Shown here: positions 1-5,444 of the stretch, in pieces
How positions within the stretch are numbered: the stretch's first letter is position 1
How the letters are laid out: the number at the start of each line of letters is the position of its first letter
NCBI RefSeq assembly: GCF_020217185.1
Contig: NZ_JAIWNX010000144.1
Span: forward strand, 1-10,000
Length of the DNA: 10,000 bases
DNA from: Asticcacaulis sp.
GTDB lineage: Bacteria > Pseudomonadota > Alphaproteobacteria > Caulobacterales > Caulobacteraceae
Direction: 5' to 3'
The notes under the pieces: model-generated
The model's input: the letters and a program-made list of their open reading frames with translations, nothing else
Database searches by the model: none
Told to the model about the DNA's origin: nothing
Program-made: the position numbers and the translations under genes

Positions 1-420
1 TCGTCGAGTGCGTCGTCTTCGGCGTCTGCAACGGCCGCCCCGGCCGAGGCGGTGGCCAAGCTGAACCCCGTCGATCCGGTGCCGGAAGGCAAGGGTCAGA
101 TCGTCTTCTTCCGTCCCTCGCGCTTTGTCGGCGCGGCCGTCAGCTTTTCGGTGCGTGAAGGGGATACGGGTATCGGCAAGCTGACCAACGGCACCTATTT
201 CGTCCATGTCGCCGAACCGGGCACGCACGAATACAATATCTCCTTCGAAACGCGCGATACGCTGCGTCTCGAAGTGGAAGCCGGTGAGACCTATTACGTC
301 ATCCAATCCATCGCCATGGGCGTGATCGGCGCGCGTCCGAACCTGACCCCTTCGACCGAAGAGGCGTTTCAGGAAAAGAAGCTGAAGGTCACCAAGGCCA
401 AGGCGACGGATCGCAAGTAG
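1..420 (+). CDS. DUF2846-like envelope protein, 3' part (5' end outside window)
   Basis: The frame is open from base 1 and ends at TAG 418-420, giving 139 visible residues, so the gene starts upstream. The visible part begins with a Ser/Ala-rich stretch of about 18 residues. That composition is typical of the linker behind a signal peptide or lipoprotein anchor, but no signal or lipobox is in view. The following domain has the pattern GKGQIVFFRPS, GTYFVHVAEPGTHEY and GETYYVIQ. This resembles the DUF2846 family, small beta-rich domains of envelope proteins with no assigned reaction. A GTG at 52 is an in-frame start codon but would cut off the linker, and the frame continues upstream, so I treat it as internal. 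The gene converges on the ABC-F gene. Family assignment is from remembered motifs and no function is claimed. Confidence 0.75.
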   Translation, partial: SSSASSSASATAAPAEAVAKLNPVDPVPEGKGQIVFFRPSRFVGAAVSFSVREGDTGIGKLTNGTYFVHVAEPGTHEYNISFETRDTLRLEVEAGETYYVIQSIAMGVIGARPNLTPSTEEAFQEKKLKVTKAKATDRK

Positions 421-447
421 GGTCGAACTCAGCCCGTCAGGTCCATA

Positions 448-554
448 CTCCCCCAGTTTACTGGGGGAGGTGGATTTTTGCGGGACGCAAAAAGACGGTG
501 GGGGGGCGGCCCTGCCACCACGCCCGTCAGGCGCGGTCCCCGGCCCCAGTAAAC
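448..554. repeat. Intergenic multi-hairpin repeat, terminator-like, between convergent genes
   Basis: Three nested inverted repeats are visible. First, 448-469 has perfect 10-bp arms (CTCCCCCAGT / ACTGGGGGAG) around TT and is followed by GTGGATTTTT, so it can act as an intrinsic terminator for the upstream rightward gene. Second, TTTTTGCG at 475-482 pairs with CGCAAAAA at 486-493 across GGA. Third, CCCCAGTAAAC at 544-554 is the exact reverse complement of 456-466, so the element could fold end to end. The hairpin-then-G-rich layout resembles dispersed intergenic elements common in Caulobacterales and other alphaproteobacteria (from memory). A similar layout recurs at 9762-9840. Gap 421-574 holds no gene. 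Confidence 0.7.
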
Positions 555-574
555 GGCGGATGCAGGAGACGGGC

Positions 575-2383
575 TTACTTCAACGCCTCGCGCTTTTCCT
601 CAAGCTCCAGCCACTCCATCTCGCCGTTTTCGAGATCGGCCCGCGCCTTTTCCAGCGCCTTCATGGTGGCGTCGAAGCGTTTGGGGTCCTTGGCGTAGAG
701 GTTGGGGTCGTTCAGCGTCGCCTCCAGCTTTTTGATCTCGGCCTGCCATTGCGGCATCAGCTTGTCGAGGTCTTCGAGGCGCTTCTGATCCTTATAGCTG
801 AGCTTTTTGGCCGGGGCCTTGGGCGCAGATGCAGCGGGCGTTGCGGTTTTGGTCGCGGTCTTCCCGGCCGGAGCCTTGTGGCTCAGTTGCTCGAAAAAGT
901 CCGGATTTTGCCGCAGGAAGTCCTGCCAGCCGCCGGGGGTTTCCACCGCCTTGCCCTTGCCATTCAGGGCCAGGGTCGAGGTGGCCAGACGGTCGATAAA
1001 GTCGCGGTCGTGGCTGACCAGAATCAGCGTGCCGTCATAGTCGGCCAGCATCTCTTCCAGCAGGTCCAGCGTGTCCATATCAAGGTCGTTGGTCGGCTCA
1101 TCGAGCACCAGCAGATTGGTGGCAGACGCCAGCGCGCGGGCCAGTTGCAGGCGATTGCGCTCACCGCCCGACAGGGATTTCACCGGCTGACGCAACTGGT
1201 TTTCGCGGAACAGGAAGTCCTTGGCATAGGCGGCGACGTGGCGCGGTTGCCCCTGCACCATGATCTGATCCGAGCCGGAATTGGCCAGTGCGTCCCACAG
1301 GGTCTCATCGCCTTTCAGCGTGTCGCGCCCCTGATCGAGATAGGCGACTTCCAGCGCCGTGCCCAGACGGATTTCGCCCTCATCCGGCGCGATCTGCCCG
1401 ATCAAAAGTTTGACGAGGGTCGATTTGCCGGCGCCGTTCGGCCCGACAATGGCCAGCCGGTCGCCACGCAGGATGCGCGTCGAAAAGCCTTTGAGCAGTT
1501 CCTTGTCGCCAAAGCCCTTGGAGATGTTTTTCAGCTCCGCCACCAGCTTGCCCGACGTGCCGCCGGAATCAATGCTCATTTCCAACTGACGCGGCAGTTG
1601 TTTGGTGCGCTCCATCTTTTCGGCGCGCAGGGCCTGAAGGCGGGCGGCGCGGCCTTCGTTGCGCGTGCGCCGCGCCGTGATCGAGCGGTAGAAGGTATAG
1701 GTTTCGCGCTCGATGGCCTTTTCCAGACGGCGCAGCGACTCAGCCTGCTCCTCCATGATCTTTTCCGACCAGGCTTCAAAGCTGGCATAGCCGGAATCGA
1801 GGCGCATGATGCGGCGGTCGTGCAGCCAGTAGCAGCGCTGGGTGACGCGCTCTAAGAAGGTGCGGTCGTGGCTGACGATCAGGGCCGCGCCCTTGAACTG
1901 ACGCAACTGGTCTTCCAGGGCCTCGATGGCAAAAATATCGAGGTGGTTGGTCGGCTCATCGAGAAAGATCAGGTCCGGGTCTTCGGCAAAGGCTTTTGCC
2001 AAGGCGGCGCGGCGCTTTTCGCCGCCGGACAGAGAGGCGCACTTGGTCGTCGGGTCGAGGCCGAAGGTGTAAAGCTCGGCTTCGGCGGTGTAATGCTCCG
2101 CCCCGTCAGACGTCACCCAGTCGAGCACCGTGTCGCCGACGGGCTGCGGTTCCTGAAGCACATAGGCGTAGCGCATCCCCTGCATGACGACGCGTTCACC
2201 GGAATCGGCCTCGATAAGCCCGGCCATCAGCCGCATCAGGGTCGATTTGCCCGCGCCGTTGCGCCCGACCAGACAGGCCCGCACGCGCGGTTCCAGCGCG
2301 ATATCGACACCGTCAAACAGCGGGTTAAGGCCGTCCATCAGGCGGACGTCTTTCAGGGCGAGCAGGGGGGCGCGTGTATTCAT
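575..2383 (-). CDS. uup: ABC-F family ATPase, Uup type
   Basis: This is a 602-residue soluble protein with two ABC ATPase domains and no membrane segment, as expected of ABC-F proteins that act on ribosomes rather than as transporters. Domain 1 has Walker A GRNGAGKST (40-48), signature LSGGE (118-122) and Walker B ending DEPTNHLD (to 149). A charged helical linker with an Arg-rich part (about 205-265) follows. Domain 2 has Walker A GPNGAGKS (314-321), signature SLSGGE (403-408) and DEPTNDLD (428-435). A Lys/Ala/Pro-rich tether (about 503-527) leads to a C-terminal coiled coil (about 528-602) beginning KKLSYKDQKRLEDL. That C-terminal domain is the Uup hallmark; in E. coli it binds DNA, and Uup is linked to precise excision of transposons and to ribosome function. 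Length fits alphaproteobacterial Uup. The start chosen is ATG at 2383, where family similarity begins. The open frame runs on to 2875, but those extra residues are repeat-derived and not protein-like. No clear Shine-Dalgarno precedes the ATG. Confidence 0.93.
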   Translation of the reverse strand: MNTRAPLLALKDVRLMDGLNPLFDGVDIALEPRVRACLVGRNGAGKSTLMRLMAGLIEADSGERVVMQGMRYAYVLQEPQPVGDTVLDWVTSDGAEHYTAEAELYTFGLDPTTKCASLSGGEKRRAALAKAFAEDPDLIFLDEPTNHLDIFAIEALEDQLRQFKGAALIVSHDRTFLERVTQRCYWLHDRRIMRLDSGYASFEAWSEKIMEEQAESLRRLEKAIERETYTFYRSITARRTRNEGRAARLQALRAEKMERTKQLPRQLEMSIDSGGTSGKLVAELKNISKGFGDKELLKGFSTRILRGDRLAIVGPNGAGKSTLVKLLIGQIAPDEGEIRLGTALEVAYLDQGRDTLKGDETLWDALANSGSDQIMVQGQPRHVAAYAKDFLFRENQLRQPVKSLSGGERNRLQLARALASATNLLVLDEPTNDLDMDTLDLLEEMLADYDGTLILVSHDRDFIDRLATSTLALNGKGKAVETPGGWQDFLRQNPDFFEQLSHKAPAGKTATKTATPAASAPKAPAKKLSYKDQKRLEDLDKLMPQWQAEIKKLEATLNDPNLYAKDPKRFDATMKALEKARADLENGEMEWLELEEKREALK

Positions 2384-2460
2384 GGGGCGGGTGTAGCGTT
2401 CGGCGCGAATAACGGCAAGCACTTGATTTCCACACCCACAGAGCGGATAAGCCGCAAACA

Positions 2461-2509
2461 GCCTCCCCTGCGCCGTGGTGTAGGGGGCGGGTTTCAGACT
2501 CTGCCCCCT
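2461..2509. repeat. GC-rich hairpin repeat upstream of uup
   Basis: AGGGGGC at 2482-2488 pairs with GCCCCCT at 2503-2509 across a 14-base loop, preceded by a CCTCCCC-type tract near 2462. The style is the same as the other CTCCCC/GGGGAG elements of this window. It lies between the start of the leftward ABC-F gene and the rightward YcgN-like gene, so it would be in the 5' leader of one of them or in neither transcript. There is no T-run on either side, so I do not call it a terminator. Confidence 0.5.
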
Positions 2510-2532
2510 CCGTCTCGACGCGCTTCGCTTGC

Positions 2533-2599
2533 TAGAGCGCTTGCCGAAAAGTGTGACGCACTTTTCGGATGAAAAGCGCGTTAAAACAAAACTTAGAGC
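2533..2599. repeat. Dispersed palindromic repeat bounded by TAGAGC
   Basis: CCGAAAAGTG (2544-2553) and CACTTTTCGG (2559-2568) form a perfect 10-bp stem with loop TGACG. A second outer stem GCGCTT (2537-2542) / AAGCGC (2574-2579) encloses it. The unit is bounded by the direct repeat TAGAGC at 2533-2538 and 2594-2599, with an A-rich right flank. From memory this matches the widespread rhizobial/caulobacterial intergenic element with a CCGAAAAGTG...CTTTTCGG core and terminal TTAGAGC. It could be a mobile miniature element or a structured RNA. There is no coding potential. Confidence 0.65.
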
Positions 2600-2601
2600 C
2601 A

Positions 2602-2669
2602 TTCGGCGGCTCAACTGAGCCGACGAAGGCTCTCGACACCTCCCCCGTTCGCCTGGCTCACAGGGGAGG
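2602..2669. repeat. Paired hairpins ahead of the YcgN-like gene, including its Shine-Dalgarno
   Basis: Hairpin 1 is CGGCTCA (2607-2613) / TGAGCCG (2616-2622), with flanking TTCG (2602-2605) / CGAA (2624-2627) extending the stem. Hairpin 2 is CCTCCCC (2639-2645) / GGGGAGG (2663-2669) with a 17-base loop. GGGGAGG is also the strongest Shine-Dalgarno-like sequence before the downstream gene. In RNA, hairpin 2 could therefore mask ribosome binding. This reads as another member of the CTCCCC/GGGGAG repeat class placed directly at a gene start. Confidence 0.5.
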
Positions 2670-2681
2670 ATGAAGGATGAA

Positions 2682-3161
2682 ATGACCCAGCCCTCCACCC
2701 GACCCTTCTGGCAGATCAAGACCCTTTCGCAAATGACCGTACCCGAATGGGAGTCGCTGTGCGACGGCTGCGGTCTGTGCTGCCTGATCCGGCTGGAAGA
2801 CGAAGACACAGGCGAAATCATCCCGACGCGCGTCCATTGCCGCCTGTTCGATTCCGGCACCTGCGCCTGTTCCAACTACCCGGATCGGCATAAATACGTG
2901 CCCGACTGCATCAAGTTGACGCCGCACAATATCGAGGCGCTGGAATGGATGCCGGCTTCGTGCGCCTATCGCCGCCTGCACGAAGGGAAAGACCTGCCTG
3001 TCTGGCACTATCTGATCTGCGGCGACCGCGAAGAGGTGCACCGGCGCGGCGTGTCCGTCCGTGGGCAGACGATTTCGGAAACGGCGCTCGAAGACCCCGA
3101 AGATGCGCTCGATTTCGCGGCCTTTGACCTGCTGGAAGACATGTCCAACAAGGGCGAGTAG
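2682..3161 (+). CDS. YcgN/UPF0260 family cysteine-cluster protein
   Basis: This is a 159-residue soluble protein of the CxxCxxCC (UPF0260/YcgN) family. The N-terminal PFWQIKTL and EWESLCDGCGLCCL stretches and the later HCRLFD, C-x-C, PDCIKLT, CAYR and GKDLPVWH blocks are the family signatures. Cysteines at 27, 30, 33, 34, 53, 61, 63, 76 and 94 suggest binding of a metal or iron-sulfur cluster. That is an inference, since the biochemical role of the family is not established. I prefer ATG 2682, with GGGGAGG 12 bases and AAGGA 4 bases upstream. The alternative in-frame ATG at 2670 abuts GGGGAGG with no spacing and would add MKDE. The stop is only 3 bp from that of the convergent tetR-type gene, so the two transcripts must overlap at their ends. 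Confidence 0.88.
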   Translation: MTQPSTRPFWQIKTLSQMTVPEWESLCDGCGLCCLIRLEDEDTGEIIPTRVHCRLFDSGTCACSNYPDRHKYVPDCIKLTPHNIEALEWMPASCAYRRLHEGKDLPVWHYLICGDREEVHRRGVSVRGQTISETALEDPEDALDFAAFDLLEDMSNKGE

Positions 3162-3164
3162 GGT

Positions 3165-3770
3165 TTAGACTTCCGCCTTCAGCGCCGCAAAGGCTTCGTG
3201 CAGCAGATCGGCAATCGGACGTGCGCCGTTTTCGCGGTTCAGCGCCTCGAACGACAGGCGGATCGCCCCCATGGACAGCATGGCCACCAGCCGCAGCCCG
3301 GTTTCGCGCTGTGGGTCGGGCCAGCGCTGACGCAGGGCCTGAAACAGATCGTCCTCATGCTGAACATAGCTCGCCTGCTTGCGGGCCTGTACGGCCGGGA
3401 TAGAGCGCATCAGCCGGTCAATCGCCCTCATCTCGTCGGCCGGAAAGCGGGCGCACACGGCGATCACCGCGTCGCGCACCGCATCGAGCGGGCGCTTATC
3501 GGCGCTTTCGGCTTTCAGGGCCGCGATAATCACTTCGCCCATACCGTTTTGCAGCGACAGCAGGATGTCATCCTTGGACTTGAAATAATAGAAGAAGGTG
3601 CGGCGCGAAATGCCGGCGGCGGCGGCGATCTCATCCAGAGTCGTCGCCTCATAACCCTTTTGCAGAAACAGACCCATGCCGACATCGGTGATGCGCTGCA
3701 AGGTTTCGCGGCGCTTGCGTTCGCGCAGCCCGTCCTTGGGCGGGGTGTTCGGACCTGTGTCAGCGGGCAT
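3165..3770 (-). CDS. TetR family transcriptional repressor
   Basis: This is a 201-residue regulator. Residues about 20-70 form the TetR DNA-binding domain: the helix GMGLFLQKGYEATTL leads into a helix-turn-helix of pattern IAAAAGISRRTFFYYFKSKDDIL (about 48-70). The remaining C-terminal helices form the ligand/dimer domain and are not specific enough to name an inducer. The start chosen is ATG at 3770. A GTG at 3797 is in frame but would begin inside the operator and add nine AT-rich-encoded residues. The gene is divergent from a short-chain dehydrogenase, and the shared 79-bp gap carries two TTACAC-N3-GTGTAA palindromes, so autorepression and control of the dehydrogenase are the likely roles. 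On this strand TTTCAA (3839-3834), 17 bases, TAAAAT (3816-3811) is a plausible promoter lying within the operator region. Confidence 0.92.
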   Translation of the reverse strand: MPADTGPNTPPKDGLRERKRRETLQRITDVGMGLFLQKGYEATTLDEIAAAAGISRRTFFYYFKSKDDILLSLQNGMGEVIIAALKAESADKRPLDAVRDAVIAVCARFPADEMRAIDRLMRSIPAVQARKQASYVQHEDDLFQALRQRWPDPQRETGLRLVAMLSMGAIRLSFEALNRENGARPIADLLHEAFAALKAEV

Positions 3771-3779
3771 AAAATTTCT

Positions 3780-3828
3780 CTTGGTGTAAAATTGCACTTA
3801 GTGTAATTCTATTTTACACCAAGTGTAA
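3780..3828. promoter_or_regulatory. Double TetR-type operator in divergent promoter region
   Basis: Site B at 3814-3828 is a perfect 15-mer, TTACAC-CAA-GTGTAA. Site A at 3792-3806 is TTGCAC-TTA-GTGTAA, one mismatch from perfect symmetry. Their centres are 22 bp apart, about two helical turns, so two dimers would sit on the same DNA face. Both are embedded in a larger inverted repeat with perfect 13-bp arms, CTTGGTGTAAAAT at 3780-3792 and ATTTTACACCAAG at 3811-3823. The location between a TetR gene and its divergent partner is the usual place for such sites. Binding itself is inferred. Confidence 0.8.
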
Positions 3829-3849
3829 TTTCATTGAAAGGGAAAGCCG

Positions 3850-4761
3850 ATGGTCAGATGGACCGCCTCCAACATGCCGTCGCAAAAGGGCCGTCTGGCC
3901 GTGGTCACCGGCACCGGGGGGCTGGGCTATGAGGACGCGCTCGCCCTGGCGCAGGCCGGGGCCGAAGTCATCATCGCCGGGCGCAGCGCAGACAAGGGGG
4001 CGCAGGCGGTCAGCCAGATCCGCAGCCTCCTGCCTGCGGCGCAGGTGCGCTTTGAACCGCTTGATCTCGCCAGCCTGCGCTCGGTTGCCGCCTTTTGCCA
4101 GCGGCTGAGCACGCAAACGGATCATCTCGACCTGCTGATCAATAATGCCGGGGTCATGATGCCGCCCAGACGGCTGGAGACCGAAGACGGGTTCGAGGTG
4201 CAGATGGGCACCAACTATCTGGGGCACTTCGCCCTGACGGCCGGCCTGATGCCCCTGCTGCGAAAGGCGGATCAGGCGCGCGTCATCAGTTTATCCAGCG
4301 TCGCGGCGCGCAATGGTGTCATCGATTTCAATGATCTCAATGCCGAACGCGCCTATAATCCGATGCGCGTCTATAGCCAGTCGAAGCTGGCCTGCCTGAT
4401 GTTCGCGCTGGAACTGCATCACCGTAGCGAGGCCGCCGGGTGGGGCGTGGCCAGTATGGCGTCGCATCCGGGTGTCGCGCGCACCGATCTGCTGCACAAT
4501 GCGCCGGGCCGTCACAGCGCCATGGGCTTCACGCGCAGCGCCCTGTGGTTCCTGTTCCAGCCGGTATGGCAGGGCGCCCTGCCAACCCTGTTTGCGGCCA
4601 CATCACCTCTGGCGCGCTCGGGCGGCTATTACGGACCTGATGGGTTGAGCGAGGTGCGCGGCTATCCGACCGAGGCCCGCATCCCCAAGGCCGCCCTTGA
4701 TGCAAAAGCCTGTGCGCGTCTGTGGGACGCCTCTCAGGCCCTGACCGGCGTGACCTTCTGA
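3850..4761 (+). CDS. Short-chain dehydrogenase/reductase (SDR), retinol-dehydrogenase-like
   Basis: This is a 303-residue Rossmann-fold NAD(P)-dependent oxidoreductase. Visible motifs in order are the cofactor glycine loop VVTGTGGLGYE (18-28), AGRS (43-46) after beta-2, LDL (71-73, Asp72 for adenine), LLINNAG (95-101), ISLSS with catalytic Ser at about 149/150, and YSQSK with Tyr175 and Lys179. The loop after beta-6 reads ASHPGVARTDL (204-214), typical of the classical retinol dehydrogenase-like SDRs. The substrate cannot be told from sequence. The glycine loop reads TG-xx-GLG, one residue shorter than the usual TGxxxGxG. The start ATG 3850 has a good Shine-Dalgarno, AAGGGA, six bases upstream. 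The gene is transcribed away from the TetR gene across the double operator and is probably its main target. Confidence 0.92.
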   Translation: MVRWTASNMPSQKGRLAVVTGTGGLGYEDALALAQAGAEVIIAGRSADKGAQAVSQIRSLLPAAQVRFEPLDLASLRSVAAFCQRLSTQTDHLDLLINNAGVMMPPRRLETEDGFEVQMGTNYLGHFALTAGLMPLLRKADQARVISLSSVAARNGVIDFNDLNAERAYNPMRVYSQSKLACLMFALELHHRSEAAGWGVASMASHPGVARTDLLHNAPGRHSAMGFTRSALWFLFQPVWQGALPTLFAATSPLARSGGYYGPDGLSEVRGYPTEARIPKAALDAKACARLWDASQALTGVTF

Positions 4762-4789
4762 GGCGGTACGTCGCCATACAAAAAGAAAG

Positions 4790-4811
4790 GGGCCGCAGTT
4801 GCCTGCGGCCC
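4790..4811. terminator. GC-rich hairpin after the SDR gene
   Basis: GGGCCGCAG (4790-4798) pairs perfectly with CTGCGGCCC (4803-4811) over a TTGC loop, 28 bases after the SDR stop. On the + strand the following sequence (GACTTTGAAAAA) has only a weak T-tract. On the - strand the hairpin is followed by CTTTCTTTTTG, a better intrinsic terminator tail. It could therefore stop rightward SDR transcription weakly and leftward transcription from the leader well, so it may be bidirectional. Confidence 0.6.
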
Positions 4812-5051
4812 GACTTTGAAAAATGGGTAAAGTAAGCTTAAAAAAACCAATGATGCTGAAAACCGCCGCATCGCCTATCTGTGCGAGACAAAAGGTAGCA
4901 TAACATTGTGACAGCTTTTTACAGGTTACATGCAAATTAGGCATACGGCCTGTCCCCGCTATCCGTCCGGATTTCATAAATCAGATCATTGACTTGATTT
5001 TTATAAAGGCCGTTTTGTCCCCGCATTCCGGGGCCGGGCTATAAAAGGCGC
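4812..5051 (+). promoter_or_regulatory. AT-rich leader and likely control region of the GTA-like cluster, with IHF-like sites
   Basis: These 240 bases hold no convincing gene and are clearly more AT-rich than the surroundings. AATCAGATCATTG at 4979-4991 matches the IHF consensus WATCAANNNNTTR except at one base. On the other strand 4999-4987 (AATCAAGTCAATG) also matches with one mismatch. The two overlap and are followed by a T-run and TATAAA (5002-5007). A small stem CCCCG/CGGGG lies at 5019-5033. I could not find a confident -35/-10 pair, because TTGACT (4989-4994) and TATAAA are only 7 bp apart. In Caulobacter crescentus the GTA promoter is reported to need the activators GafY and GafZ together with IHF (from memory), which would fit. 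The regulatory role is inferred. Confidence 0.5.
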
Positions 5052-5444
5052 ATGGACGGACATGCGCTCACACTCTCAGAAATGCGGATCGAAATGCAAT
5101 CGCAGCAGTCAGAACTACTGGCTCTCGGTCAGGAACTGATCCGTGACTATGGTCGGATCAACAAGGCCGACGACGAGGCCGGGATCGAACGCAAGGCGAA
5201 AAACCTCGCCCTTGTGACCAAGGCCGTACAGGGGGTGCATGAGCTCATCAGCCGTTTCGGAGAAACGGAAATGGATGACGGTGACACCACAACCCCCCTT
5301 CTCAGCCCCGAAGAGCGCAAGGCTCGATATGAAACCCGGCGCGCTGAGGTCCGGGCTAAACTCATTGATATCGCAACTCGAATGCGTGCCGACCTGGCAG
5401 AACAAGCTGGATCAGTGGATGGACCAGCATCTGGTATCGGATGA
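5052..5444 (+). CDS. Small protein upstream of terminase, possible GTA g1 / small-terminase-like
   Basis: This is a 130-residue, mostly charged and helical protein. Residues 8-70 are a likely long helix/coiled coil and residues about 84-112 (from LSPEERKARY onward) a second one. There is no membrane segment and no recognisable helix-turn-helix. Its position directly before the large terminase is where GTA g1 lies, and in R. capsulatus g1 encodes a small-terminase-like protein. The homology itself is not visible to me and this naming is by position only. The start ATG 5052 has a weak AAGG three bases upstream. The last 116 bases overlap the proposed terminase start in another frame. In that overlap this frame has few G/C third bases (14 of 38 codons) while the terminase frame has many (28 of 38), so the C-terminal tail is probably under weak constraint. 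Confidence 0.65.
   Translation: MDGHALTLSEMRIEMQSQQSELLALGQELIRDYGRINKADDEAGIERKAKNLALVTKAVQGVHELISRFGETEMDDGDTTTPLLSPEERKARYETRRAEVRAKLIDIATRMRADLAEQAGSVDGPASGIG

Noticed and set aside
470..1855. Long plus-strand open frame opposite the ABC-F gene
   Set aside because: Antisense shadow. The minus strand carries two complete ATPase domains with all motifs in this stretch.
2384..2875. In-frame upstream extension of the ABC-F gene by 164 residues
   Set aside because: The extra residues come from repeat sequence and from antisense of the YcgN-like gene, and ABC-F similarity starts at the ATG at 2383.
3771..3797. GTG start at 3797 for the TetR regulator
   Set aside because: It would place the first nine codons within operator DNA. 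ATG 3770 gives a normal TetR N-terminus.
4603..4977. Minus-strand frame of 124 codons covering the leader and the SDR end
   Set aside because: It runs through the terminator-like hairpin and into the SDR gene, and lacks a Shine-Dalgarno. The composition looks like noise.
4989..5007. TTGACT and TATAAA as a sigma-70 promoter for the GTA cluster
   Set aside because: The boxes are only 7 bp apart, far from the required 16-18 bp.
5239..5328. Terminase start at ATG 5239
   Set aside because: It would overlap the g1-like gene by over 200 bases, and the added residues do not look like a terminase N-terminus.
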